A stretch of DNA of 64,000 nucleotides, taken from NCBI GenBank assembly GCA_036873755.1, contig JAVTVY010018889.1, positions 1 through 64,000 on the forward strand, given 5' to 3'. Both the position numbers and the translations under genes were made by a program. Positions 60,501 to 64,000 of this stretch are shown piece by piece. Positions within the stretch are counted from its first letter, which is position 1, and each line of letters starts with the position of its first letter. Below the pieces are notes generated by a model that saw only the letters and a list, made by a program, of their open reading frames with translations, was not told the origin of the DNA and did no database searches. The stretch comes from Hanleya hanleyi (taxonomy: Eukaryota > Mollusca > Polyplacophora > Lepidopleurida > Hanleyidae).

Positions 60501-61737
60501 GTTACTACTGAGAGAGGCTGGACAAAAGGTACAATTCAATTATATCGTTTTATTATCTCTGTATGTTTTAGTTTTTTTCATAAAACAGAATATAAATCAT
60601 GCACCCGGGGCAGACTGGAACACTTTTGCTGGAGCACACTGGGACAATAGTAATCAAATAGTCAAATTTGCTTTCATCCTAAAATGCTATTAAAGTGCAT
60701 TATTTTGTTTTCTGGATAGTAGTAATGGCTAATCCTATCGGATTTGATGAGTTTTACTCATACTTTCAAAGTCAAATGCTTTCATTGGCATGAGAATCAC
60801 ACAAAATATTTTTTTATCAAATTTGGCCTCTGAGAAATATTATGTGTAAAACAGGGGTCTAAAATTGCAACTATCTTGACCATCGCTGTTGAATCGTCTA
60901 AACTCCTATGAAACATATCAGTATATACCTGATTCAAAATGTATTTTGATCATTGTCCCATTGCACCCCAGTGGGCGTCCCAGTGCACCCATAACCGGGG
61001 CAAACTGGGACACTTTTTTACTTTTTACTTTTTGAAAACGAATTCTGGAGTAAAGTATAACAGATATTTCAGAATTTTTTGTATGATTTTGTTATACTAC
61101 ATATTAGTTATAGCTAGAGCATAGAGGGCTACTCTACAGTTCACAATAGCAGAGATTTTTGCAAAAAGGTGAAAAATGTCCCAGTGTACCCCAATCTCCT
61201 CTACATTGTGAATGGATAAATTAAACATGCTTTTAGTTGGTTACTGAGAAAACCGATTGGTCTAGCCACATTTCTTGACTGTTTAGGGTTCCCATCTGGG
61301 CAAGTATGGCTTCAGAACAGAGACAACAGGAAGTGTGACTTTACGACTAAACACCACTTTTCAAGCAAGGTAAGGAAGATTGTCACACTATACACTCATG
61401 CTATATTATAGTTTCGGCATGGAAATATTTATCAGCCTAATTTGTTGTTTATATAAAAAAAGTGGTCCACTCTCAGGCCTGTTACTTAGAGGGACCATCA
61501 TCTGCTTATCAATTCCCTTTGAATGTTCCCTTCAAGGAACCTCTAATTTTAAATAGGTTTCTTTTACAAAGACGAGACTTTTTTGGCCGTGTTTTTGTTT
61601 TGATGTCAACATGTATTGAAAGTTTTTTTGCAGGGTATGAGATAGTTATTGAGATGAATATGTACCTGTCTTTTCAGAGCATTCATGGAGAGACGTGCCA
61701 GTAAAAGAAGTCTTGGTTCACTCTTAGATACATTGGG
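18513..61737 (+). CDS. MKS1: Meckel syndrome type 1 protein homologue (18 exons, 3' end missing)
   Basis: MKS1 is a B9/C2-like protein of the tectonic-like (MKS) complex in the ciliary transition zone. It acts with B9D1 and B9D2 to gate entry of membrane proteins into the cilium. Joining 18513-18589, 25852-26014, 27851-27933, 32145-32214, 32459-32568, 33095-33226, 42302-42432, 42977-43022, 43233-43269, 52048-52101, 53025-53067, 53340-53402, 54705-54775, 55248-55326, 56383-56490, 58315-58448, 61287-61369 and 61678-61737 gives 1544 nt in one frame. The N-terminal half has RSKDPIKNLKIR and TWQEKAFSP motifs. The B9 domain covers about residues 306-465 (YDDLYLHFFVDLP, LIEVLSLDSWNRFRTEGY, ELRRFFIGGSPELEDP), followed by YGFRTETTGSVTLRL. 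Length fits human MKS1 (~559 residues) except for the absent last ~45 residues. All coding exons look intact although introns reach 9 kb and are full of transposons. Confidence 0.95.
18884..20037. mobile_element. Foldback element C with ~440-bp arms
   Basis: CAGGTTTAGGAC and GTCCTAAACCTG are the ends of two nearly identical inverted arms (about 18884-19333 and 19602-20037) around a ~270-bp loop. ATTAA is duplicated on both sides (18879-18883, 20038-20042). Subterminal GCTTTTTTAG..TCGATCGAGCTT words recur. Arm identity appears above 95 percent by eye. It sits in MKS1 intron 1, 295 bp after the exon 1 donor. Confidence 0.92.
20774..21006. mobile_element. Palindromic MITE, AGTAGTAAAGAATA ends
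   Basis: The ends AGTAGTAAAGAATA and TATTCTTTACTACT are perfect inverted repeats. A second, longer inverted pair lies inside (GAGTCATGAATGAAGTTTTC / GAAAACTTCATTCATGACTC). A third GGGAGTAGTAAAGAATCATT lies in the centre. It is 233 bp with no coding capacity. Confidence 0.85.
21026..22080. mobile_element. TIR element D (TCCTATATTT-word family)
   Basis: Perfect 14-bp ends CAGGCCTTCAAGTG / CACTTGAAGGCCTG are flanked by TATCAC (21020-21025, 22081-22086). The word TCCTATATTT recurs at least nine times in the two subterminal regions (21041-21112, 21959-22056). A palindromic MITE is nested in its centre. Confidence 0.9.
21355..21925. mobile_element. Palindromic MITE nested in element D
   Basis: AGACCATTGCGAA..AATATTTATTGTAATTTTTT at the left is mirrored at 21885-21925. 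Arms of ~240 bp include GACGTCAC and CAAGCTTAAGGTGTGTATAC, and pair almost throughout around a ~60-bp loop. No target duplication is evident. It could form a long hairpin in the MKS1 pre-mRNA. Confidence 0.85.
22087..24897. other. Intron 1, mostly unassigned
   Basis: No exon recognised. At 24424-24502 the words TTGGGGACGAATTGAC and GGGGACAATTTGAC repeat four times, like a transposon subterminal region. A CpG-richer stretch at 23600-23720 has no supported gene. Confidence 0.4.
24898..25075. mobile_element. MITE with CACAAACCAACAGAAATGA ends
   Basis: Perfect 19-bp terminal inverted repeats (24898-24916 and 25057-25075) bound 178 bp of noncoding DNA. Target duplication not clear. Confidence 0.85.
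25076..25851. other. End of intron 1, no feature seen
   Basis: Unassigned AT-rich intron DNA leading to the exon 2 acceptor. Confidence 0.4.
25852..26014 (+). CDS. MKS1: MKS1 exon 2
   Basis: Acceptor TGTAG|GGTGAAG completes the split Arg and continues VKLDRVTSSSAVPQ. It ends at EYTFTWQEKAFSP, the conserved WQEK.FS segment. Donor CCG|GTACAG, phase 0. The frame stays open past the donor to 26057, so the boundary rests on conservation and on the join to exon 3. Confidence 0.92.
26593..26748. mobile_element. Small inverted-repeat element, CAGGAC ends
   Basis: CAGGACTGTGTCTCAAATC and GATTTGAGACACGGTCCTG are inverted with one mismatch. Inner CGATGTTGTTCTCAATAAA / TTTATTGAGAACATCGA also pair. It is 156 bp. 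A related single end (CGTGTCTCAAATCAATTAA) occurs at 24617. Flanks ACGTA / TGATT do not match. Confidence 0.7.
26749..27850. other. Intron 2, remainder
   Basis: Unassigned; no exon or repeat recognised before exon 3. Confidence 0.4.
27851..27933 (+). CDS. MKS1: MKS1 exon 3
   Basis: Acceptor CTATTTTCAG|AGGGAG; encodes REIELYNDPQNCFTVMEKKY and following residues to about 108. Donor CT|GTAAGT is a strong match. The segment corresponds to the stretch after WQEK in vertebrate MKS1. Confidence 0.92.
28457..30804. mobile_element. PIF/Harbinger-like TIR element (tentative), 2.3 kb
   Basis: The left end GGCCTTTTTTTTTGATTGAT..TTGGTTTACGGAT is mirrored at the right end, where ATCCGTAAACCAATT precedes an A-run and GGCC. 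TTA flanks both sides (28454-28456, 30805-30807). TTA/TWA duplication with GG-starting termini is typical of PIF/Harbinger elements. No DDE domain was recognised. A palindromic element is nested inside. A plus-strand ORF from ATG 30315 to 30449 (MAGSASRWFSLTLRQD..) has no family I know. Confidence 0.5.
29534..30211. mobile_element. Palindromic element nested in the Harbinger-like element
   Basis: CACAAGCGGCTGGGACA and TGTCCCAGCCGCCTGTG begin two ~305-bp inverted arms around a ~65-bp loop. A 7-bp duplication ATATTTC lies on both sides (29527-29533, 30212-30218). The arms are near-identical with scattered changes, such as GATGATCATG against CATGAGCATC. Confidence 0.92.
30805..32144. other. Intron 3, remainder
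   Basis: Contains GCATGCGCGATGAG with a tandem GTGCGCGATGAGTAGT (30998-31030); otherwise unassigned. Confidence 0.4.
32145..32214 (+). CDS. MKS1: MKS1 exon 4
   Basis: Acceptor TTTTACAG|T; encodes EKGKPTNRLFSYVDYDKFTS and ends DE at donor GAG|GTGAGT, phase 0. It matches the conserved R.F.Y.D.D.Y/F segment of MKS1. Confidence 0.92.
32459..32568 (+). CDS. MKS1: MKS1 exon 5
   Basis: Acceptor TTTTGAAAG|GCC; encodes AIQYMTTSVKEIPTVVAEKM followed by a basic RRRK stretch. Donor GACAA|GTATGT leaves two bases of an Asn codon completed by exon 6. The intron before it is only 244 bp. Confidence 0.9.
33095..33226 (+). CDS. MKS1: MKS1 exon 6
   Basis: Acceptor ATCAACAG|TGACC; encodes HSGIPKTNIVFLDPTEDQQR then KNHFMSPPVQTMFIMSD, a conserved MKS1 motif. 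Donor GACAG|GTAAGA, phase 2. Its last ~70 bp with this donor are the founder-like unit of the downstream minisatellite; any downstream decoy donor would read AGG TAA and stop at once. Confidence 0.93.
33227..33329 (+). repeat. Exon 6-derived minisatellite, block 1
   Basis: Directly after the exon 6 donor, a 74-bp copy of the exon 6 end plus donor follows (decoy GTAAG at 33301), then a partial copy cut off at 33330 by element E. The exon unit lacks four bases (CTCA) found in the repeat copies. Confidence 0.9.
33330..36135. mobile_element. TIR element E, ATTGAGTTTT-word family, 2.8 kb
   Basis: The ends CAGGGGTTTTTTCAGAC and GTCTGAAAAAACCCCTG are perfect 17-bp inverted repeats. ATTGAGTTTTT and variants recur in both subterminal regions (33387-33515, 36030-36105), with GCGCGCC-type hairpins. 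The minisatellite unit reads on across the insertion, so this is a true insertion. The immediate flanks (CCTGGGG / CGCTCCC) show no clean target duplication. Interior blocks match element A. A 199-codon minus-strand open frame (33353-33952) runs through the terminal repeat and shows no family. Confidence 0.8.
36136..36343 (+). repeat. Exon 6-derived minisatellite, block 2
   Basis: About three ~74-bp units with GTAAG decoy donors at 36195 and 36269. The third is cut after AAGACAGG at 36343 by element I. Sequence per unit is 85-95 percent like the exon 6 end by eye. Confidence 0.9.
36344..39972. mobile_element. TIR element I with GTGACAGACGGGACA words
   Basis: The left end GGTCATTTCCA pairs with TGGAAATGACT at the right end. 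The flanking AGG (36341-36343, 39973-39975) looks like a 3-bp target duplication, and the minisatellite resumes exactly beyond. The 15-mer GTGACAGACGGGACA or a close variant occurs at 36358, 36538, 36728, 36750, 37134 and 39602, and in complement at 36918 and 36934. It contains the pearl-like element P2. No transposase recognised. Confidence 0.7.
37261..39350 (+). mobile_element. Pearl/HINE-like element P2 (~157-bp cores)
   Basis: It starts with a hairpin (37263-37284, CATCTGGGCC / GGCCCGATG), then a CGTCCGTCGT microsatellite (about 37309-37344), a leader (CTGAAACTTGGCATGCATG), and about nine core repeats of ~157 bp from 37465 to 38920. Each core has CAGGAACTACTGCATGGATC, CAAATTTGGTACACAGGTTC and CCAATATGGCCACCAGG. 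A ~120-bp flank segment beginning near 38929 recurs at 39434. It inserted inside element I. The distal end is approximate. Confidence 0.75.
39973..40460 (+). repeat. Exon 6-derived minisatellite, block 3
   Basis: Six to seven units of 74-75 bp. Donor-like junctions lie at 39975 (GTACG), 40049 (GTACG), 40122 (mutated to GATAAG), 40197, 40271, 40345 and 40419. Units carry TTCATGTCACCAC..TGTACACTCAGACTATG and TGTAGTCCTAAAGACAG. The array fades out after 40445. Confidence 0.92.
40461..41675. other. Intron 6, unassigned
   Basis: No exon or clear repeat beyond a short GGTT run at 41628-41644. Open frames at 40600-41195 resemble no family. Confidence 0.4.
41676..42042. mobile_element. MITE with ACGGTAA..CCCC ends, interrupted by a SINE
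   Basis: Left ACGGTAACCCC and right GGGGGATTACCGT are inverted, and TAATTCAATC / GATTGAATGATT pair just inside. The interior TCACCCTCTAAAATCA and AATAATGGATTA are shared with a second copy at 61756-61958. A SINE-like insertion splits it at 41841. Confidence 0.65.
41841..41998 (-). mobile_element. SINE-like insertion with 9-bp target duplication
   Basis: A 158-bp insert flanked by TTCACTTAT on both sides (41832-41840, 41999-42007). It contains TCATAAGAGGCGACCGACTA and GGGTGTGAAAAGGAATAGAC, which are the complement of blocks in the SINE-like copies at 6400-6500. The 9-bp duplication inside a MITE is direct evidence of retroposition. Confidence 0.8.
42213..42262 (+). repeat. Decoy duplicate of the exon 7 acceptor
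   Basis: A 61-bp-period tandem duplication. AACAGACTTA..TTTTGTCCCTGTCAG|GCCTGCTGAGC at 42213 copies the true acceptor region at 42274-42315. Splicing to the decoy AG at 42239-42240 would read in frame for 19 codons and then hit TAG at 42299-42301, which is the real acceptor. Confidence 0.85.
42302..42432 (+). CDS. MKS1: MKS1 exon 7
   Basis: Acceptor CATTGCTAG|G; encodes PAEPSDEMVLCSLQVDANGV then LAIRPDFNKGRKPYVIE. This matches the conserved VLCxLxVDxNGVxxxxPDF motif of MKS1. Donor AGAG|GTGCGT, phase 1. Confidence 0.94.
42977..43022 (+). CDS. MKS1: MKS1 exon 8
   Basis: A 46-nt exon after acceptor CTGTTCACAG; encodes DVFEFTIEHSSKPMN, equivalent to the W.YTI..VS segment of vertebrate MKS1. Donor CAG|GTATGA, phase 2. 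Confidence 0.9.
43233..43269 (+). CDS. MKS1: MKS1 exon 9 (microexon, 37 nt)
   Basis: Acceptor TATTTTCAG|A; encodes QEQDRENKMYRE, the charged E/R-rich stretch before LY.RH.E. Donor GAG|GTAAGC, phase 0. It is supported by exact phase fit to exons 8 and 10. Confidence 0.88.
43382..47838 (+). mobile_element. Pearl/HINE-like element P3 (~124-bp cores), split
   Basis: A hairpin at 43382-43412 (GTCCCCC..GCCC/GGGC..GGGGGAC) is followed by a CCGTCCGTCCGGGCGTCCG microsatellite (about 43427-43468). Then come cores of ~124 bp, each with GGACAATAACTTC, CAAATTTGGT, AGATCTTGCTTGGGATTG, CGCACCGATCCGCC and GGTGGCGCCACCTG. Three and a half cores lie before the insertion at 43925 and about seven after it (46840-47680). 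The right end GTCGGGGGAC (47827) mirrors the left end. Core frames are open on both strands and mimic ORFs. Confidence 0.8.
43925..46834. mobile_element. Terminal-direct-repeat (LTR-like) element nested in P3
   Basis: Two ~650-bp direct repeats (43925-44576 and 46191-46834) are nearly identical, differing by a few small indels such as an ATGACAG difference near 44190, and they bound 1.6 kb of noncoding DNA. The whole is flanked by CTAG on both sides (43921-43924, 46835-46838) and interrupts a pearl core. The repeats begin GATGCTGTACAC and end ..GTAACTGC(C/T)CCC rather than TG..CA. I saw no primer-binding site, polypurine tract, gag or pol. It is either a noncoding LTR-type (TRIM/LARD) element or an unusual element with long direct repeats. 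Confidence 0.6.
47839..48049. other. No feature seen
   Basis: Short unassigned intron DNA with a TGTCTGTG run near 47950. Confidence 0.4.
48050..48660. repeat. Degenerate ~140-bp tandem repeat
   Basis: Four diverged units marked by AACTAAGCCTC/AG (about 48112, 48258, 48386, 48613), CCCCAC..CCATA, ATATTCTGAAAGCT and GGGACACATC. It looks like a decayed core-repeat array. Confidence 0.55.
48661..49897. other. Intron 9, unassigned
   Basis: No exon recognised; a C9 run lies near 49061 and an ACACAC run near 49247. Nothing else supported. Confidence 0.4.
49898..51630. mobile_element. TIR element F (TCATGGAA-word family), 1.7 kb
   Basis: The ends CAGGGTTCGTACGG and TGTATGAACCCTG are imperfect inverted repeats flanked by AATCAC on both sides (49892-49897, 51631-51636). 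Subterminal words GTCATGGAATTT, TCCTGGAAAGTCA and GGAAAAGTCATGGAA recur at both ends. The interior shows three diverged copies of a block reading L(S/R)xLRxxDD on the plus strand (about 50550, 50910, 51160), remnants of a repeated coding unit of unknown family. Confidence 0.8.
52048..52101 (+). CDS. MKS1: MKS1 exon 10
   Basis: Acceptor TATTTTCAG|CTG; encodes LYNRHTEFLQACVGYEFE, matching the very conserved LY.RH.E.L...VG..FE motif. Donor GAA|GTAAGT, phase 0. Confidence 0.94.
52300..52910. repeat. 24-bp minisatellite in intron 10
   Basis: Copies of TACTGGCATGACTGAATGGT plus TCAG or a variant run almost without break from 52507 to 52900, with a few outliers at 52296-52360. Period 24 keeps frames open on both strands, so it yields long false ORFs with an eight-residue repeat. 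Confidence 0.92.
53025..53067 (+). CDS. MKS1: MKS1 exon 11 (B9 domain start)
   Basis: Acceptor GCTTTCAG|CCA; encodes PPPEVLRLVVCGEI, the first strand of the B9 domain (LRL.V.GEI). Donor ATAG|GTATGT, phase 1. Confidence 0.92.
53340..53402 (+). CDS. MKS1: MKS1 exon 12
   Basis: Acceptor CTGTTTTCAG|AATC; encodes SARNFEYDDLYLHFFVDLPK, the hallmark YxYDxLYxHFFVxLP of MKS1. Donor AAAT|GTAAGT, phase 1. An upstream acceptor at 53221-53222 gives a longer in-frame version. Confidence 0.93.
53403..54085. other. Intron 12, left part
   Basis: No repeat or exon recognised before the small TIR element at 54086. Confidence 0.4.
54086..54334. mobile_element. Small TIR element G with AAAACTCAAT words
   Basis: The ends CAATAGGGGTTCATAGAAG and CATCTATGAACCCCTACTG are inverted with few mismatches. 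Inside, AAAACTCAAT and AAAAGCTCAATT recur, the complement of the ATTGAGTTTT word of elements A and E. It is 249 bp and nonautonomous, probably a short relative of that family. Target duplication unclear. Confidence 0.65.
54705..54775 (+). CDS. MKS1: MKS1 exon 13
   Basis: Acceptor TTGTACAG|AC; encodes WVAERHQQLSWVTQTCKTR, matching the conserved QLS.VTQTC. Donor AGG|GTAAG, phase 0. Confidence 0.92.
55248..55326 (+). CDS. MKS1: MKS1 exon 14
   Basis: Acceptor TTAACAG|GAT; encodes DDVAYFSFPFEFELFYKNDS and continues MREEDK, matching the V.HFS.PF.FE.F motif of the B9 domain. Donor AAGG|GTAATG, phase 1. Confidence 0.93.
55440..56195 (+). repeat. ~35-bp minisatellite in intron 14, interrupted
   Basis: Units such as CTTGTATGTCAATAATCACC plus (T)ACAGATTGTCAAA or ACAGATTAGCTAAG repeat from 55440 to 55590 and from 55890 to 56195, about 14 copies with point changes. 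Around 290 bp of unrelated DNA (55590-55890), which begins and ends with CAGG..CCTG-like sequence, split the array. There are no spacers of unique sequence, so it is not a CRISPR-type array. Confidence 0.88.
56383..56490 (+). CDS. MKS1: MKS1 exon 15
   Basis: Acceptor TTTGTACAG|AC; encodes MPQLPAILIEVLSLDSWNRF and RTEGYTYISIPTIP. It matches P.L..EVLSLD.W.R.R.EGY, one of the best conserved B9 motifs. Donor CCAG|GTTGGT is weaker than the others, phase 1. Confidence 0.94.
56639..57986 (+). mobile_element. Pearl/HINE-like element P4 (~165-bp cores)
   Basis: A terminal hairpin (56639-56668, ATGCCTCCCCTC / GAGGGGGGGCAT) is followed by a long GTCCGTCCGCCCG microsatellite (about 56685-56775). About four cores of ~165 bp follow, with CTGGATCTCGGTTAATATTG, TATGGACAATTATGAAATTT, GTGGTCAGTGCCC, GTGAAGTTTCTCC and TATTTTCAAGAGTTATGGCC. 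A G-rich GGCGGGCAT at 57978-57986 probably mirrors the left end. It lies in intron 15. Confidence 0.75.
58315..58448 (+). CDS. MKS1: MKS1 exon 16 (B9 domain end)
   Basis: Acceptor TTCACCAG|GA; encodes VSRQTIHCWRPLGKSMTSEL and RRFFIGGSPELEDPTY, matching the W.P......ELRRFFIGG..ELED motif. Donor GAT|GTGAGT, phase 0. Confidence 0.95.
58449..58935 (+). repeat. ~26-bp minisatellite in intron 16
   Basis: About 16 copies of TGGTGATTCCATATTTATCT plus GTGCCC/GTGTCC or a shorter variant begin within about 30 bases of the exon 16 donor and run to about 58920. Confidence 0.9.
58936..60237. other. Intron 16, unassigned
   Basis: Three short tandem copies of CTCTGAGAGTCAACACTAA..GTCCAGAACA occur at 59868-59972. 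No exon recognised. Confidence 0.45.
60238..61200. mobile_element. TIR element K with CTGGGACA words
   Basis: The left end GGGGAGATTGGGGTACAG and right end GTGTACCCCAATCTCCTC are inverted repeats of about 25 bp with one or two mismatches, flanked by TA on both sides. Words like ACTGGGACA, GGGCAGACTGG and CAGTGCACCC recur inside each end. It is about 960 bp with no transposase recognised. Confidence 0.75.
61287..61369 (+). CDS. MKS1: MKS1 exon 17
   Basis: Acceptor GTTTAG|GGT; encodes GSHLGKYGFRTETTGSVTLR and LNTTFQA, matching the RFGLRTETTG.VT.RL motif just after the B9 domain. Donor CAAG|GTAAGG, phase 2. Confidence 0.94.
61678..61737 (+). CDS. MKS1: MKS1 exon 18 (last exon seen)
   Basis: Acceptor TCTTTTCAG|A; encodes AFMERRASKRSLGSLLDTL, matching the RAFME....R...LD.L stretch. 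Donor GG|GTAAGT is strong. If unspliced the frame would stop at once (GGG TAA, 61739-61741), giving a protein about 45 residues short. The usual final exon was not found in 61742-64000. Confidence 0.9.
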
Positions 61738-61755
61738 GTAAGTTGCTCATCTGGC

Positions 61756-61958
61756 TTCAACCCCCTCCCCCAATTTTGGGGACAAAATTCTATCGGTGCA
61801 TGGTTCTAATAAATTTGATCACCCTCTAAAATCAAATAACAATGAAATAATGGATTAAAAGCATGCTTTTGAACCATTTTGTCAAATTGATCACCCCCAG
61901 ATTTTATGGTGGGAAATTTTATTTCCTGTGATTGAATTATTAGAGGCATTACTGTATA
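61756..61958. mobile_element. Second copy of the TCACCCTCTAAAATCA MITE
   Basis: It shares CACCCTCTAAAATCA, GAAATAATGGATTA, GCATG.TTTTGAA.CATTT and a TGATTGAATTATTAGAGG-type right end with the MITE at 41676-42042, but without the SINE insertion. It is therefore the unoccupied form of that site. Confidence 0.6.
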
Positions 61959-62560
61959 AATCATTTTCGTATGAATCAGAAAATCGTATGAATGAGAGAA
62001 TCTAAGAAATAAAACTGTGAATTAAACCTGCTATGTTAGATAAAAATTAACATGATGAACATTCAATTTCTTTATATTTTTTTCACATTACTGGTTGAAA
62101 TTAACGACACAAAATGGGTCATTCATCATGCCAATTTCTGGCAATAGAGACAAGTACCAAAATCGCATATTAAAAGATTGAAGAAAACCTCAAATCGAAA
62201 GTGTAGGTAGGCTGAAATCTAAGTGTAAATTTGAGTTCTTCCATCAGAAAGGTGAAATTTTAGCTGTTGATGACAGTTCATTATTCATTCTCATATATGA
62301 ATGCTTGTTTGTCTATAAATATAGATTTCATGGGGTATATTGTGTGACTTTCGGTAAACAAGACCTCTTAAGACCACAACAGAACCCAGTGTAATCTGTA
62401 TTTACTTAGGCTACAATACATGCAGTCTTATACCAAGATTCTTGTTTCTTTTCTCTCAAGCATTATTTGGTGTGGTCATGTCATGGTGCATATGTGCTAT
62501 TCCAGAAAACAATTATAATAATAGTCATTTGATTCCCAAATCTTAAACCTGTTTCAATTC
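61959..62560. other. Downstream of exon 18, unassigned
   Basis: No sequence resembling the conserved MKS1 C-terminal helix (the R.RR-rich end) was found, and no other repeat. Confidence 0.4.
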
Positions 62561-62626
62561 TATGCCATCAATCTCCGTCAGGAAGATGATACAACGTAGA
62601 AAACGGAAGTTAAAACCAAAAGTCAG

Positions 62627-63600
62627 CTCCCCTAGGCGGAGAGTTGTCCGCCCCTAGGAGAACTCTCCCATCCCATTCCAGCAGGATTACCTTATATAAG
62701 CTCTGCAGCAGCCATACTCGTCCTCTATTCTCTGTTGTACCTCGACCAGTACACATCAGGAAGGAAGTGTTTATACAACCTGGGTTGTTGTTGTAACGAC
62801 CCTCAGTATCCTTATCGGTTTTGACTTGTGTTATTTCTTGTCGGAAATTCTTTCATTATTGTCGGAAATTCTTTCATTAGTTATGTCTGAGATTCCGATA
62901 TCTAATGCATGTAATTCGTGTGTGAAATGGTGGTCCAGTTTGGACGCCCACACGGTTTGGTTTTCTTGTAAAGAGTTGTGTTATCGGCGAAGTTCGCCGA
63001 GTGTATATTAGAGACCCGTTAGCGTGGGGAAATTTCACCCAGGCTGGTCGGGCTTACCTTTGCAGGCGTCTGGCGACCCGTTTTCTTTCGGAAATCGACA
63101 GACGTCTGTTGGGAATTGCTTGTAATTGACCTGAAAGCTAACGAAGTTATCGTTGCAATTATATAAATGTTTCCCATGGTTTTAGTAATCTGAACTCGCC
63201 CGCCTCTATAAATATACTAGCGGGACGGTTGTACGTCTAGTTAGACAGCCTGCATGTATAGGTTTGGTTATGTATGCAGTCAAACCGGTTCCTTTGTCTA
63301 CTTTGACAAAGACTTCTCTAACCTGTCGTGCCTTAGCAGTCCATTGTTCTCGTCGGACAATGAAATGCAGTGGGTTCGCATATTATGCTCGACCTCTCCT
63401 TTGTCTTTTGTTTTCACACTCCGTTACCTAAACGGAATAAACGTGTCTTGTCCGTTTCTCCTTTGTGGGTTAATTCATTTATGGTGGGTTATTCAGACCT
63501 ACCATTGAGTGTCAAAATTGCTCTTGCGGTTTTGTTTATCGATGAATCAGCGATTCTATAATAGCGAAATGACATGTTACGGGACTTCAATTTTAGGATT
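62627..63600 (+). mobile_element. LTR- or DIRS-like retroelement region (uncertain)
   Basis: A hairpin (62627-62660, CTCCCCTAGGCGGA / CCGCCCCTAGGAG) is followed by a TATA box (TATATAAG, 62693-62700), about 190 bp of pyrimidine-rich leader, and a short ORF at 62883-63011. An AATAAA signal lies at 63436-63441. This promoter, short ORF, polyadenylation layout suggests a retroelement terminal region, but no pol domain is in the window. A host promoter is the alternative. Confidence 0.35.
62883..63011 (+). CDS. Short cysteine/histidine-rich ORF, 42 codons
   Basis: The ORF starts MSEIPISNACNSCVKWW and contains CxxC, LDAH and FSCKELC spacing. A C..C/H../C..C head of this style occurs in gag-like ORF1 of DIRS-type and related retroelements of marine invertebrates, as I recall it. 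It stops after 42 codons, so it is truncated or a chance ORF. Confidence 0.3.
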   Translation: MSEIPISNACNSCVKWWSSLDAHTVWFSCKELCYRRSSPSVY

Positions 63601-63860
63601 GAGTTTGGGTAACAAATAGAAACATTGTTTATAAATGTTTAATTTGTATTGGAAATATACTGAAAGTATTCACATTGACGAGGATGTTCACAAGTGATGA
63701 TCTAAAAGACAAACCATTATTTTCATCTCATCAAATATTATCAACTAGACTATTATCGGGCATGAGGTCAAACTGATATAATGGTGGATTGAGACAGGTT
63801 GATTTGGTAACAGATAGAAACATTGTTTATAAATGTTTGATATTTCAATCAATTTCCATC
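63590..63860 (+). repeat. Direct repeat pair, ~205 bp apart
   Basis: GGGTAACAAATAGAAACATT..TTTATAAATGTTTAA at about 63606 recurs as TTGGTAACAGATAGAAACAT.. at about 63805. Function unknown. Confidence 0.6.
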
Positions 63861-64000
63861 GTTAAATATCCAATCTGTCGACGATTATTGCTTATTAAAA
63901 TAGTGCATACTGCTTACGAAATCGGTGAGAATTAGACCGGGAATTCTAGTTCTATTTTTCGGCCCTCCCGTTCTCCGGTATGCCGTTCTCGTACTTCGAC

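Overview
The window is animal genomic DNA. One spliced gene, a recognisable MKS1 (Meckel syndrome type 1, B9-domain ciliary transition-zone protein), runs along the + strand. Its first coding exon begins at 18513 and the last exon I can find ends at 61737. The 18 exons join in frame into about 514 codons with GT-AG junctions. The human protein is about 559 residues, so roughly the last 45 residues lie beyond the window or in an exon I could not recognise. AT-rich noncoding DNA, several pearl-type elements (160-bp-class core repeats plus CGTC/ACGG microsatellite, described from molluscs) and a GAGTGAGTGAGTGAG-headed SINE-like repeat suggest a marine mollusc, perhaps a gastropod. That assignment is an inference.

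Layout. 1-18500 holds no gene I can support: a pearl-like element (810-1480), a cluster of a CpG-bearing 14-mer (2518-4675), a TTAA-flanked MITE (5196-5673), SINE-like copies (6075-6560), a three-unit tandem repeat (8861-9488), and a nest of TIR elements (10129-15762 containing 12082-13676; 16200-17855 containing 16774-17591). From 18513 the MKS1 exons are separated by introns filled with transposons. Intron 1 has a foldback element and nested TIR elements. Intron 3 has a Harbinger-like element with an internal palindrome. Intron 6 (9 kb) has an exon-derived minisatellite split by two transposons, one carrying a pearl-like element. Intron 9 (8.8 kb) has a pearl-like element split by a terminal-direct-repeat element, plus another TIR element. 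Introns 10, 14 and 16 have minisatellites. The last 2.3 kb has an LTR- or DIRS-like region with a TATA box and a short cysteine-rich ORF.

The most notable points are: (1) the 3' end of MKS1 exon 6 with its splice donor has been amplified into a ~74-bp minisatellite of decoy donors, and the exon 7 acceptor is also duplicated with a decoy; (2) an alternative acceptor would add an in-frame, stop-free 39 codons inside the B9 domain; (3) at least five unrelated-looking TIR elements share CAGG...CCTG ends and 5-6 bp target duplications, each with its own repeated subterminal word; (4) four pearl-like elements share a terminal hairpin, a CGTC microsatellite and core repeats. No CRISPR, operon or prokaryotic system is present.
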